Assembly: GCF_900129855.1 (NCBI RefSeq)
Contig: NZ_LT670819.1
Span: 2,108,001 to 2,172,000, forward strand
Reading direction: 5' to 3'
Length of the DNA stretch: 64,000 nucleotides
From: Streptomyces sp. 3214.6
GTDB taxonomy: Bacteria; Actinomycetota; Actinomycetes; Streptomycetales; Streptomycetaceae
In this document: one piece after another, positions 1 to 9,105 of the stretch
Numbering within the stretch: position 1 is the stretch's first letter
Layout: the number at the start of each line of letters is the position of its first letter
Program-made: the position numbers and the translations under genes
The notes under the pieces: generated by a model
What the model saw: only the letters and a program-made list of their open reading frames with translations
Databases searched by the model: none
Told to the model about the DNA's origin: nothing

Positions 1-113
1 ACCTAGGGCCTGTCCGCACGCCGGCCACCCACCCGCACCCCGGCCGCGCGCAGGTGCCCCGGGAGCCTCACCGGCCGACGCCCGAGGCCCGGCCCGGAGG
101 CAGGGGTCACGGC

Positions 114-428
114 TCAGCGGCGCGGCGTCTCCCCGAACAGCTCCACGGCGTCGCGTACGTCCGACAGGCCGCGGGCCAGCGCGCTCACCGAGCCGATCGC
201 GCCCGCGACGAGGAGCAGGGAACGGCGTAACCGGGGGATTTCCGGGATGCCGTGGGCAGCCATCGCGGCGAGTGCGGCGAGTTCGTCCTCGGCGATGACC
301 CGGTCGGGGAACTCGGCCGGGTGCGCGGCGAGTTCGCGGCGCAGCCGGGACACCGCGGTCCGCAGTTCCGCCACCCTCGGATCCTCGTCGCTGTCGGTCA
401 CCGCTCTTTGTCCCAAGCTCCGCAACAC
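114..428 (-). CDS. DUF5955 family hypothetical protein
   Basis: Small soluble protein of 104 aa, rich in Arg, Glu and Ala. The pattern of an N-terminal 'AELRTAVSRLRRELA' helix and a C-terminal 'RRSLLLVAGAIGSVSALA' helix is one I associate with the Streptomyces DUF5955 family; no function is known. The GTG at 428 was chosen because a GGGGGAGAG Shine-Dalgarno lies just upstream. A GTG at 401 (95 aa) is the alternative but has a weaker ribosome site. It is divergent from the nucleotidyltransferase at 609. It looks like flanking core genome rather than part of the biosynthetic cluster. Confidence 0.7.
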   Translation of the reverse strand: MLRSLGQRAVTDSDEDPRVAELRTAVSRLRRELAAHPAEFPDRVIAEDELAALAAMAAHGIPEIPRLRRSLLLVAGAIGSVSALARGLSDVRDAVELFGETPRR

Positions 429-608
429 AGCTCTCCCCCCTGGCGCACTCTCGCGTCTTCCCACCCCCGCGCCCACCGTGACGCCGGTCGGGCGCCGAAG
501 GACGCGCGGGTCAGTAAACGCCACCCGATGCCGGGTGCGCCACTGCGCGGACGGAAATTCAGCTCCCGGAAACCGTGTGGTCGACACCGCGTCAGGTATG
601 CAGGACGC

Positions 609-1220
609 ATGACGCAAAACGAAGACCGGGCCCGCGACCAGGTGGTCGGTGTGCTGCTGGCCGCGGGCGGGGGCCGGCGGCTCGGCGGACGGCCCAAGGC
701 GTTGCTCGAACACCGGGGACGCCCACTGGTCGAACACGCGGTGGGAGTGCTGCGCGCGGCGGGCTGCGCGCGCGTGCATGTGGTCCTCGGGGCCGCCGCC
801 GACGCCGTACGGGAGCGGGCCCGGCTGGAGGGGTGCGTGCTGGTGGAGAACCCCGCGTGGGAGCAGGGCATGGGCACGTCACTGCGGGCCGGGCTCGACT
901 CGCTCGCCGGGACAGGGGCACGGGCGGCGCTCGTCTCGCTCGTGGACCAGCCCGGCATCGGGCCTGGGGCGATCGCCCGGGTACGCGCCGCGTACGAGGA
1001 CGACTCCTCGCTCGTCTCCGCCGCCTACGACGGCGTACGCGGCCACCCCGTCCTGTTCGGGGCGGCCCACTGGGCGGACATCGCCGCGACTGCGACCGGC
1101 GACCGTGGGGCACGCGCCTATCTGAGGGAACACGAGGAGGCGATCACGCTCGTCGAGTGCGGGGACGTGGCCCGGCCGTTCGACATCGACACGCCCCAGG
1201 ATCTCGCCCACCTCGAGTGA
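609..1220 (+). CDS. MobA/MocA-like nucleotidyltransferase
   Basis: 203-aa NTP transferase with the signature 'LAAGGGRRLGGRPKALL' (about residues 17-33), the nucleotide-binding loop of the MobA / MocA / CTP:molybdopterin cytidylyltransferase group. A 'LVDQPG' acidic motif lies mid-protein and the C-terminus reads 'FDIDTPQDLAHL', the usual end of this fold. The family transfers a nucleotide to molybdopterin or to small phosphorylated substrates; which substrate is used here cannot be told. No molybdenum cofactor genes are next to it. The ATG at 609 is the first in frame after the non-coding stretch shared with the divergent DUF5955 gene. It belongs to the flanking genome. Confidence 0.8.
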   Translation: MTQNEDRARDQVVGVLLAAGGGRRLGGRPKALLEHRGRPLVEHAVGVLRAAGCARVHVVLGAAADAVRERARLEGCVLVENPAWEQGMGTSLRAGLDSLAGTGARAALVSLVDQPGIGPGAIARVRAAYEDDSSLVSAAYDGVRGHPVLFGAAHWADIAATATGDRGARAYLREHEEAITLVECGDVARPFDIDTPQDLAHLE

Positions 1221-1286
1221 GGGACCTGGCACTCGGCGCCACCATGCCTCGACCCGAAGAATCTCGACATCAACAAACCATTGAAC

Positions 1287-1301
1287 TTCCACGATGAGGA
1301 A
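1287..1301. promoter_or_regulatory. candidate IclR-type operator upstream of aceB
   Basis: TTCC-7-GGAA inverted repeat (TTCCACGATGAGGAA) about 100 bp before the malate synthase start. Glyoxylate/allantoin genes in streptomycetes are commonly controlled by IclR-family repressors that bind such dyads. That the site works here is inference from position and symmetry only. Confidence 0.3.
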
Positions 1302-1403
1302 ACTAGTATCCACTACTCAGAAGGACCCGGCTTGTCCGGGGCCCCGCCCGCCGTACCCGGTTCGACTGGCACCCGGTGCCACCGCTGAAGGAAGTGACCG
1401 CAC

Positions 1404-3038
1404 ATGTCCGCACCAGCGCCGTCCCCGCTGGCCATCGTCGACGCCGAGCCCCTGCCGCGGCAGGAGGAGGTCCTCACCGAGGCGGCGCTCGCCTTCGTGG
1501 CGGAGCTGCACCGCCGGTTCACGCCACGCCGTGACGAGCTCCTCGCCCGGCGTGCGGAGCGCCGCGCCGAGATCGCCCGCACGTCCACCCTCGACTTCCT
1601 CCCCGAGACCGCCGCGATCCGCGCGGACGACTCCTGGCGGGTGGCCCCCTCCCCCGCGGCCCTGGACGACCGCCGGGTCGAGATCACCGGCCCCACCGAC
1701 CGCAAGATGACCATCAACGCCCTCAACTCGGGCGCACGGATCTGGCTCGCCGACTTCGAGGACGCCTCCGCGCCGACCTGGGAGAACGTCGTCCTCGGCC
1801 AGATCAACCTGGCCGACGCGTACACCCGCGCCATCGACTTCACCGACGAGAGGTCCGGCAAGTCGTACGCCCTGCGCCCGGACGAGGAGCTGGCGACGGT
1901 CGTCATGCGCCCGCGCGGCTGGCACCTGGGCGAGCGCCACCTCGTCGACGCCGACGGCAACCAGGTCCCCGGCGCCTTCGTCGACTTCGGCCTGTACTTC
2001 TTCCACAACGCCCAGCGCCTGCTCGACCTCGGCAAGGGCCCGTACTTCTACCTCCCGAAGACGGAGTCGCACCTCGAAGCACGCCTGTGGAACGACGTGT
2101 TCGTCTTCGCTCAGGACTACGTCGGCATCCCGCAGGGCACCGTCCGCGCCACCGTCCTCATCGAGACGATCACGGCCGCGTACGAGATGGAGGAGATCCT
2201 CTACGAACTCCGCGACCACGCCTCGGGGTTGAACGCCGGCCGCTGGGACTACCTGTTCTCCATCGTCAAGAACTTCCGTGACGGCGGAGCCAAGTTCGTC
2301 CTCCCGGACCGCAACGCGGTGACGATGACGGCCCCGTTCATGCGCGCGTACACCGAACTCCTCGTCCGCACCTGCCACAAGCGCGGCGCGCACGCCATCG
2401 GCGGCATGGCGGCGTTCATCCCGTCCCGGCGGGACGCGGAGGTCAACAAGGTCGCCTTCGAGAAGGTCCGCGCGGACAAGGACCGCGAAGCCGGCGACGG
2501 CTTCGACGGCTCCTGGGTCGCCCACCCCGACCTGGTCCCGATCGCCATGGAGTCCTTCGACAAGGTCCTCGGCGACCGTCCGAACCAGAAGGACCGACTG
2601 CGCGAGGACGTCCATGTGGAGGCCGCCGACCTGATCGCGATCGACTCCCTGGACGCCCGGCCGACGTACCAGGGTCTCGTCAACGCCGTACAGGTCGGCA
2701 TCCGTTACATCGAGGCCTGGCTGCGCGGCCTCGGCGCCGTCGCCATCTTCAACCTCATGGAGGACGCGGCCACCGCCGAGATCTCCCGCTCGCAGATCTG
2801 GCAGTGGATCAACGCGGGCGTCGAGTTCGAGCACGCCGGGAACACGGTGAAGGCGACCCCGGAACTGGCCCGCGAGGTCGCCGCCGAGGAACTCGACAAC
2901 ATCCGCGAGGAGATCGGCGAGGAGGCCTTCGCGGCAGGCCACTGGCAGCAGGCCCACGACCTGCTGCTCACGGTCGCCCTCGACGAGAACTACGCGGACT
3001 TCCTGACGCTGCCGGCCTACGAGCAGCTCAAGGGCTGA
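1404..3038 (+). CDS. aceB: malate synthase A
   Basis: 544-aa malate synthase, condensing glyoxylate with acetyl-CoA to malate in the glyoxylate bypass or at the end of purine/allantoin catabolism. Family landmarks are clear: '[22 protein letters not shown]' region around residues 105-127, 'RPRGWHL', '[20 protein letters not shown]' and the C-terminal 'LPAYEQL' ending. Length fits the type A enzyme (about 530-550 aa) rather than the 720-aa type G. The ATG at 1404 is preceded by GAAGGAAGTG. It converges on the next gene with one base between the stop codons. Core metabolism, outside the biosynthetic cluster. Confidence 0.95.
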   Translation: MSAPAPSPLAIVDAEPLPRQEEVLTEAALAFVAELHRRFTPRRDELLARRAERRAEIARTSTLDFLPETAAIRADDSWRVAPSPAALDDRRVEITGPTDRKMTINALNSGARIWLADFEDASAPTWENVVLGQINLADAYTRAIDFTDERSGKSYALRPDEELATVVMRPRGWHLGERHLVDADGNQVPGAFVDFGLYFFHNAQRLLDLGKGPYFYLPKTESHLEARLWNDVFVFAQDYVGIPQGTVRATVLIETITAAYEMEEILYELRDHASGLNAGRWDYLFSIVKNFRDGGAKFVLPDRNAVTMTAPFMRAYTELLVRTCHKRGAHAIGGMAAFIPSRRDAEVNKVAFEKVRADKDREAGDGFDGSWVAHPDLVPIAMESFDKVLGDRPNQKDRLREDVHVEAADLIAIDSLDARPTYQGLVNAVQVGIRYIEAWLRGLGAVAIFNLMEDAATAEISRSQIWQWINAGVEFEHAGNTVKATPELAREVAAEELDNIREEIGEEAFAAGHWQQAHDLLLTVALDENYADFLTLPAYEQLKG

Positions 3039-3039
3039 C

Positions 3040-3330
3040 CTACTCCCGCGACGGCTTGTCCGAGTGGCCCAGGGACCGTCCCGGGGCCACTCGGTCGCGT
3101 ACGGCCTGCTTCACGGCCGTCGGCTCCGGGAAGCCCTGTTCGCGGCGGTCCCAGACCACCTCGTCGTCGACCCGGACGACGAAGACGCCGCCGGTGCCGG
3201 GCTTGAGGGACAGCTCGGTCAGCTCCGCCTCGAAGGTGATGAGCAGCTCCTGCGCCAGCCAGGCCGCGCGGGGCAGCCAGCGGCACTGGGTGCAGTACTC
3301 GATCTGTACCACCCGTCCCACACGGTTCAT
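3040..3330 (-). CDS. SelT/SelW/SelH (Rdx) family protein
   Basis: 96-aa protein with the Rdx-family opening 'IEYCTQCRWLPRAAWLAQELL': a CxxC pair (C13, C16) after the first beta strand, where eukaryotic homologues carry selenocysteine. 'GGVFVVRVDDEVVWDRREQGFPEPTAVKQAVRDRV' is the conserved second half. It is probably a small thioredoxin-fold redox protein; the physiological partner is unknown. Its ATG (3328-3330) overlaps the stop codon of the HipA-like gene by four bases (ATGA), so translation is likely coupled. Confidence 0.85.
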   Translation of the reverse strand: MNRVGRVVQIEYCTQCRWLPRAAWLAQELLITFEAELTELSLKPGTGGVFVVRVDDEVVWDRREQGFPEPTAVKQAVRDRVAPGRSLGHSDKPSRE

Positions 3331-4241
3331 CCGAGGTGCACCGACCAATCCTGTTCCGCCGCCGGTTTGCCGTGCAGGTCGGGGACCCGCTTGAGCCAGT
3401 TCGGGCGGCCTTCCTGAGTGCGTGCCGCGCGGAGGGCCTCCTCGGCGGCGAGTTCCTCCCGGGTCGGGAAGTCGGTGGGCAGCCAGGCCGCGGACGCCCG
3501 CACGCGCGCGTGGAGGTAGGCGACGTACGCGGTCCGGACGTCGTCCGCGGTCGCGAAGCCCTCCTCCGCGTCCAGCCAGGCGTCGGGGACCTCCGCCGCG
3601 ATGTCCCGCAGCAGTTCGCGCGTCACCTTCGGCGCGAGCTCCGCGTCGGCCGCCCGTACGTCGGGGGCGTAGTGGCCGAGGGCGTGGTGACGGAAGTCGT
3701 ACCGCTTCCCGGGATCGGACCCGTCCCAGCGGTGATGGAAGACGAGGGCCGCGCCGTGGTCGATCAGCCACAGGCGCGCGGGCGCGGTGCCGAAGGTCGG
3801 CCAGACCATGAGGTTGGAGCTGTGCACCGTGCGGTCCACGTTCACGGTGAGGGCGTCGAGCCAGACGATCCTGCCCGCCTCCAGCGGGTCCACGGGGAAG
3901 GTCCTGGCGACCTCCGGGGTGAAGTCCCGCGCGCCCGGCAGGTAGTCCATGCCCAGGTTGAGGCCCGCGCTCGCGCCGTGGAGTTCGCGCACCTCCTGGT
4001 GGGGCTCGCCGTCGGCGATCGCCGGGTCGAAGTGCACGAGCACCAGCTCGGGGAACCGCAGCCCGAGCGCGCGGGCCAGCTCGCCGACGATCACCTCGGC
4101 GACCAGTGCCTTACGTCCCTGCGCGGAACCGGTGAACTTGACGACATACGTGCCCAGGTCGTCGGCCTCGACGACTCCGGGGACGGAGCCGCCGGAGCGC
4201 AGGGGTGCGACATAGCGGGTCGCAATGACTTCAGTCAGCAT
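3327..4241 (-). CDS. HipA-like kinase family protein
   Basis: 304-aa protein of the short actinobacterial HipA-like kinase group. Visible kinase elements: 'GTYVVKF' with the likely ATP-binding Lys35, 'LDALTVNVDRTVHSSNLM' with the catalytic-loop Asp136 and Asn143, and 'LWLIDHGAAL', where IDHG (D161) replaces DFG. Unlike classical HipA toxins it lacks the N-terminal HipA_N/couple domains, and no HipB antitoxin lies beside it, so a persister toxin role is not supported. A C-terminal 'RTQEGRPNWLKRVPDLHGKP' tail follows. The gene is first in a two-gene operon with the Rdx protein. Start at ATG 4241. Confidence 0.75.
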   Translation of the reverse strand: MLTEVIATRYVAPLRSGGSVPGVVEADDLGTYVVKFTGSAQGRKALVAEVIVGELARALGLRFPELVLVHFDPAIADGEPHQEVRELHGASAGLNLGMDYLPGARDFTPEVARTFPVDPLEAGRIVWLDALTVNVDRTVHSSNLMVWPTFGTAPARLWLIDHGAALVFHHRWDGSDPGKRYDFRHHALGHYAPDVRAADAELAPKVTRELLRDIAAEVPDAWLDAEEGFATADDVRTAYVAYLHARVRASAAWLPTDFPTREELAAEEALRAARTQEGRPNWLKRVPDLHGKPAAEQDWSVHLG

Positions 4242-4350
4242 TTTCCCAGGCTCCACAGCTCGTTTTCCTTGCATACCACGGCATGCCCTCACGGGGGTGC
4301 AACCGGGCATGAAATGAGCATAGTAACCGGGCGTGTGACACCGGCGATGG

Positions 4351-7113
4351 TCATGGGACGAGCTCGGACAGACACGAAGGGAGTTGGGTGCGGCGGCGGA
4401 TGCCGAGTTTTCGGTAGGCGCGGGTGAGGTGCTGTTCGACGGTGCTGACCGTGATGAAGAGCTTTCGGGCGATCTGCTCGTTCGTGGCACCCCGGGCGGC
4501 CAGCTCCGCCACCCGCCATTCCGCCGAGCTGAGCCGGCGGGCGGGTGTCGCGGCCTCGCCGAGGAGCTCCGCTCCCCTTCTCTCGTCGGCCGCCGGTGCC
4601 GACGGTGGCAGCAGCGGTGCCGCGGCGCACCGGTCCGCCAGTGCCCTCGCCTGGTCGGCGTGGCGGCGGGCCTGGCCGACCTCGCCCAGTGACTCGTAGG
4701 CGTGGCCCAGGTCGGAGAGGGTGTACGCGAGGTTCAGCGAGTCGCCGCAGCGGTCGAGAATGTCCGCCGCCTTCAGCAGCACCGGCGGACGTTCGTCCGG
4801 GCGGAGGGTGGCCGCCATGGCCCGGTAGGTCAGGCCGCGGGTGCGCGGGTGTCCCGGCGGGAGCAGCGTCATCTGTTCCGTCAGGAGTTCCCTCGCCTGC
4901 GTCACAAGGCCCTTGTGGAGATACGCGCGGGCGGCGTTGGCGCGCCAGGGCACCGCCGACGGACAGTCGGCCTCCCCCAGCTTCATCAGGTGTCCGGCCG
5001 CAAGGAAGTCCTGAAGAGCGGCGTCGTGGTGGCCGCGCGCGAGATGGTATTGGCCCCGCGCGTCGAGGTAGACCACTCCGCCCAGGGTCCCGAAGGCGGC
5101 CCTGGGGACGGGGATTTCGAGATGGCTCTCGGCCTCGTCCAGGTTCCCCATCGCCGTGGCGGTGAGGACGAGGAGCGAAAGCGGGAGGACCACGGCCACT
5201 CCCCAGCCCTCGCGCGGCATCAGCGCGAGCGCGGCCTGTGCCTGTCTCCTGGCGTTCGGCAGGTCTCCGAGGCGGTAGTGGATCTGCGCCCGCGCCGACG
5301 TGAACATGGCGTTCCATACGAGACCGTGCGTCTCCCCCAGGGAGGCGAGAAGGGCATCGCACCAGGCCGACGCCTTGTCGAGGTGGTCGGCATAGACCAA
5401 GACCATGAGTGAGGCGAGCGACGACGCCGGGCTCGCCGCCCCGGCCAGGGCCTCCCGCAGGACGAGTTCCGCGGCGGGGACGGCTCCCTCCTCGTCGGCG
5501 CCCCGCAGGACCGCGCCCAGTGCGGCCGCGGACCGCTGCTCGGGCGTGCCGAGGCCGGCGTCGAGGGGGGCCGCCTCCTCGAATCCCAGGGCGGATGCGA
5601 TTCCCGGATATGTGAGCGGAAGCCACAGGTGCAGCTGCTCGGCGTACGGGCCGGCGTCCGCACCCACCTGCGCGTGAGGATCGTCGCCGAGGCACGCCAT
5701 CACGCGCGTCGCCTGCTCCACCTGGCCGTTCCACAGCAGGCTGCGGACGACGGGGAGCGACTGCCGCACGGAGAGCTCGCCCTGCTCGACGGCCGTGACC
5801 AGATCGGGCAGGTAGCTCTTCACCGCTGTGGGGTCGTGCCGCCAGGTGACGTCGGCGAGCTTCGCCGCGATGTCGATCCGCTCCCGCCCCTCCGCACACT
5901 GACGATGTGCTCTCTCGAGGTAGCGGACGGCCGCTTCGTGGTCTCCCCCGGCGAGGGCGCGGTCCGCTGCCTCGCACAGCACCTGTTTCGCCCAAGGAAT
6001 CGTCTCGTCGATACGCATCAGGTGTTCGGCCGTCACCAGGGCGGGGGCGCCCTCCTGGTACAGCAGGCGGGCGACGCGAGACCGCAGGGCGTGGCGTTCT
6101 TCCTGGGGGATGCTGCCGAGCACGGCCTCACGCACGCTCGGCTGCCCGAGAAGGTCATGGTCCAGCAGTCCACCGACGCCGGGAGAGCCGGCGACCCGCG
6201 CGACGGTTTCCGAGTCCATGCCGCAGAGTCGCGCGACCACGGCCGCCGACCGGAACTCCCCCAGCGCGGCCCTCGCCCGCGCGATCTCGAGCACGACGGG
6301 CTCGGCCCGGTAGAGGCAGCTCAGGACGGCACGGCCGAAGGCTGGGCCGGCCAGTGGCCGCCGCGGCGCGGCCGGGACCGATGCGCTGTCGGCATGGTCC
6401 TCGGCCATGGCGTGCACCAGCAACGGCCGGCCGCCGCTGAGCTGCCTGCAGTCGGAAGCGATCCGGCCCGCCGCCTCAAGGGTGAAATACTCCTCGAGCA
6501 CCGTCGCGACCCCCGTCTCCGAGAGCGGCTCGAGTTCCAGCTGGGTACAGTTCGGCATCCTGAGGATCTCGGCCTGGAGTATGCGCTGAACGCTGGTCCG
6601 GCCCATGTCGGGACAGTAGGTGAGGACGATCGATATCGGCGCGCTGCCCATCCGCCGCATGAGCGCGAGCAGGCTCTCCAGCGACTCGACGTCCATGAAA
6701 TGCGCATCGTCGATGCAGAGGACCAGCGGCGGGCTGTGGGTCAGGTACTGGAAAGCACTGTGCAGCAGACCGAGGACCGACGGGGAGATCTCGCTGTGCG
6801 CGCCCGCTCCGCCGCCGCTCTCCAGCACGGCCCGGACCTCGAGTTCCGCGCTGTGGGAGTAGAGCCGACGCCCCCGCAGAAGCTGATCTATGATCCCCAG
6901 CGGCCGGTAACGCTCGAGACTCGAACCGGTGGCCTCCAGGACGGTCGCGCCCGCGTCGGCGGCGTCGTGGGCGAAGGAGTCCAGCAGGGCCGTCTTTCCG
7001 CTGGCGAGCGGTCCGCCGATGGCGACCGTCCGACTGCGGCCCAGCGAACACTCGCTCCAGATCTGGACCAGCGTCTTTTCTGCCTCGTCCCGTTCGACCA
7101 GCATCCCCATCAC
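4351..7113 (-). CDS. LAL-type (large ATP-binding) LuxR family transcriptional activator
   Basis: 920-aa regulator. The N-terminal AAA/STAND ATPase has Walker A 'GGPLASGKT' (residues 33-41) and Walker B around 'LVLCIDDAHFMD'. A long helical repeat middle follows, then a C-terminal LuxR/GerE helix-turn-helix ('LSSAEWRVAELAARGATNEQIA' onward) in the last 65 residues. Length and layout match pathway-specific LAL activators of polyketide clusters. The start region reads GTG-ATG-GGG-ATG with GGAAGG upstream, so GTG 7113 or ATG 7110 are both possible. No TTA codon was seen. It sits at the left edge of the cluster and is the best candidate activator for the TAGGGGT-containing promoters; that link is inferred. 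Confidence 0.9.
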   Translation of the reverse strand: MMGMLVERDEAEKTLVQIWSECSLGRSRTVAIGGPLASGKTALLDSFAHDAADAGATVLEATGSSLERYRPLGIIDQLLRGRRLYSHSAELEVRAVLESGGGAGAHSEISPSVLGLLHSAFQYLTHSPPLVLCIDDAHFMDVESLESLLALMRRMGSAPISIVLTYCPDMGRTSVQRILQAEILRMPNCTQLELEPLSETGVATVLEEYFTLEAAGRIASDCRQLSGGRPLLVHAMAEDHADSASVPAAPRRPLAGPAFGRAVLSCLYRAEPVVLEIARARAALGEFRSAAVVARLCGMDSETVARVAGSPGVGGLLDHDLLGQPSVREAVLGSIPQEERHALRSRVARLLYQEGAPALVTAEHLMRIDETIPWAKQVLCEAADRALAGGDHEAAVRYLERAHRQCAEGRERIDIAAKLADVTWRHDPTAVKSYLPDLVTAVEQGELSVRQSLPVVRSLLWNGQVEQATRVMACLGDDPHAQVGADAGPYAEQLHLWLPLTYPGIASALGFEEAAPLDAGLGTPEQRSAAALGAVLRGADEEGAVPAAELVLREALAGAASPASSLASLMVLVYADHLDKASAWCDALLASLGETHGLVWNAMFTSARAQIHYRLGDLPNARRQAQAALALMPREGWGVAVVLPLSLLVLTATAMGNLDEAESHLEIPVPRAAFGTLGGVVYLDARGQYHLARGHHDAALQDFLAAGHLMKLGEADCPSAVPWRANAARAYLHKGLVTQARELLTEQMTLLPPGHPRTRGLTYRAMAATLRPDERPPVLLKAADILDRCGDSLNLAYTLSDLGHAYESLGEVGQARRHADQARALADRCAAAPLLPPSAPAADERRGAELLGEAATPARRLSSAEWRVAELAARGATNEQIARKLFITVSTVEQHLTRAYRKLGIRRRTQLPSCLSELVP

Positions 7114-7419
7114 CTCTCACCTTCCGCGGCACAGGGACAGGTGTGGATCGACACCCGGCGAACACGGGGGCCGTGCGGGTGAGAGGTCGCGAACAGTTCC
7201 GCGCTGTGCGGACCGGTGCCGGGTCGCTCGGCGCAGACACCGTCTCCCGCCCGCGGTCGGTCGTGGTGGGATCGTGGGTGTTCACCGGCGCGCCGGCCAT
7301 GGCCGGCCGCAGGGCGTCGGAACCGCCCCGCCGCACCGTCGCGTCGCCCGCGGCGGCCGTCCCGCCGATTCCGCACCCGAGGAGCCCGGCGACCGAGGCA
7401 GTGCAGGTCCGGTGCGGTC

Positions 7420-7790
7420 CACGGCGCGCGGTGACCCATGTCCCGGCCCGCCGCGAGCACGGGTGCCACCGGAATCTCACTCGACGCCACGACGCAGAAG
7501 AGGAGCGGGAGGGAACGGCGGTCGGTCCGCCGACCGTCCACGGCAGCGGGGCGCTGCGCCCCTGGGGCGATGCCCGGCATGAGGGGCGTCGCCTCGCCGG
7601 GTAAGAGGTGAGCTGTCGAATCGCCCGGGAACATGCCGCGCAGGCTCGTTCCGACGATGATGCCCACTGCGATCCGGCCGACCGCGGTCGGCTGCCCGAT
7701 CCGGCGCGCGAGTGCGCCGAGCAGGCTCGACACCCCGAGCGCGAGGGCTAAATTGCCGATGACGTCGGCCGTCACCCCATCCATGGTCAT
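7420..7790 (-). pseudogene. decayed CPA2 (KefB/Nha-like) cation:proton antiporter
   Basis: Translation of the minus strand from about 7780 gives 'LGALARRIGQPTAVGRIAVG' and 'PGDSTAHLLPGEATPL', the N-terminal helices of CPA2 antiporters. It resembles the intact gene at 21645-22940 in this window ('FGALARRLGQPPVIGEVFAG'). After a missing stretch the same frame gives 'LLFCVVASSEIPVAPVLAAGRDMG', matching the intact 'LFMGIAMSITAFPVLARILTDRGM'. The membrane helices between these and almost all of the C-terminal two thirds are gone and reading becomes Arg/His-rich nonsense. I read this as a remnant with a large internal deletion and a frameshift; exact limits are approximate. Confidence 0.6.
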
Positions 7791-7832
7791 AACCAACCCC
7801 CAATTGGTCGATGAAGTCGGCGAGCAGGACTT

Positions 7833-8438
7833 TCAAAGCCAGTGCGCATCCCTGGCGATCCGCAAGGCGTCGATGCGGTTACGCGCGCCGAGCTTCGCCA
7901 CCAGGGACGAGAGGTAGTTGCGCACGGTCCCCTCGGAGAGGTGCAGCCGTGCCGCGATCTCGGCGATCGAGTCCCCGCGGGAGAAGCGCTCCAGCACCGC
8001 GAGTTGACGCGACGTCAGCGGGCAGCCGGCGTTGGACATGGCCGCGACCGTCAGATCGGCGTCGAAGACGCGTTCGCCCTGATACACCCGGTGCAGGGCC
8101 TCGAAGAAGCGACTGGCCGGCATGCTTCGCTGCAGCATGCCGTCGACCCCGCCGGAGAAGGCCTGGCGGACGATCGATCGGGTGAAGCACTCGGCCAGGA
8201 CCAGGCTCCGGCACCCCGGAAGACTCGCGATCTTCTCGGCAAGGGTGATCGCACTGGTGTCGGCCCCGTCGAAGCTGATGATCGAGATATCGGGGTGATG
8301 AATCTCGGCGAATTCCAGCGCCTCCGCATCTCCGCCGACGGCCCCGACAACCTGGAGATCCTCGCGCTTCTCGATCAATGCGGCGAGCGCGCTTCGGGAA
8401 AGTAATAAAGCATCCGACAGCATCACTTGTATTCCCAT
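7833..8438 (-). CDS. response-regulator-like LuxR family regulator with two tandem TTA codons
   Basis: 201-aa NarL/DesR-type protein: a REC-like N-terminal domain (about residues 3-118) and a LuxR helix-turn-helix (about 139-201; 'PLTSRQLAVLERFSRGDSIAEIA', 'SEGTVRNYLSSLVAKLG'). By eye alignment the phosphoacceptor Asp is Ser55 ('HPDISIISFDG') and the conserved Lys of strand 5 is replaced ('GMLQRSMP'), so ordinary phosphorylation is unlikely. No histidine kinase is adjacent. Codons 11 and 12 (8403-8408) are both TTA, so translation should depend strongly on the bldA leucyl-tRNA. The start ATG 8438 is preceded by GGGGGAAC. Probably a second cluster-situated regulator. Confidence 0.85.
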   Translation of the reverse strand: MGIQVMLSDALLLSRSALAALIEKREDLQVVGAVGGDAEALEFAEIHHPDISIISFDGADTSAITLAEKIASLPGCRSLVLAECFTRSIVRQAFSGGVDGMLQRSMPASRFFEALHRVYQGERVFDADLTVAAMSNAGCPLTSRQLAVLERFSRGDSIAEIAARLHLSEGTVRNYLSSLVAKLGARNRIDALRIARDAHWL

Positions 8439-8768
8439 TGTTCCCCCATGGCGTGAAAAACGCCCCACTGATAGTTGAGAACAGTTATGACCGAATATCG
8501 GGGCAGTAGTTCAATCCGCGATTACTGCGTCCAGCGCGAGGTCCGGTCCACCGACGCCGCCCGGGTCGATCCGAGGCCCGGCCTGACCAATGGCCGGACG
8601 GTGACCCGCGCCGCTCACCGCCGTGATGAGCGCCTCGGCCGTCCACGTCCCCGACGACACGCGAGCGACCCGCCGCCGCGCCGTAGCGTTGCCGACGCGG
8701 CGGGCGCCGGACGCCGTCCCGCACCCGGCGACCATGTCCGCCGTGAAACCACCGGCGAGTCGACCGAT

Positions 8769-8918
8769 CTGCGGGTACCCGCCCGGCGACACCCCGATGA
8801 CCCCGGTGACCTCGGTGAACCGGGGGGCGAAGGCGCCCGGACCGGAGCAGGCGGCGGCTTCGGCCACGTCACCGGCGCCTTGCTGGACGCACGAGGAGAG
8901 CAGCCGACGTCGCGCCTG
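8769..8918 (-). pseudogene. remnant of an AraC-family helix-turn-helix
   Basis: Minus-strand translation gives 'RRRLLSSCVQQGAGDVAEAA', then 'SGPGAFAPRFTEVTG', then 'VSPGGYPQ'. This reads like the second AraC helix-turn-helix (usual pattern: VAEAAGFSSPSAFARRFTEVTGVSPGGYR) with substitutions and a three-residue insertion. No upstream cupin domain or start is recognisable and the flanking translation is not protein-like. Only about 50 codons are recognisable, so this is a tentative call. Confidence 0.4.
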
Positions 8919-9105
8919 CTCTCCTCGTACGGCCAGCAGAAACCCGCCAGGGACCAGTCCGTTCTCTTGGCGGAAAAAGCCGGCCGCGGGACAGGCACCG
9001 AATCTCGCCATACGCCTTAAGCGGGCGATTGACAAGTTGTTTTCGACCATGTGAATGCGCACAGCGCTCAGCCTTCCCCCGTTTTGAGCCGCGCATGACG
9101 ATCAA

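Noticed and set aside
1317..2957. Minus-strand open frame opposite malate synthase
   Set aside because: Malate synthase is unambiguous on the plus strand; the opposite frame has no family features.
3327..4241. HipBA toxin-antitoxin system
   Set aside because: No HipB-like antitoxin is adjacent and the protein lacks the classical HipA N-terminal domain; the neighbour is a redox protein.
8511..9062. 183-aa protein on the minus strand
   Set aside because: Only about 50 codons resemble a known family (AraC); the rest is not protein-like and no ribosome site fits, so it is treated as a remnant.
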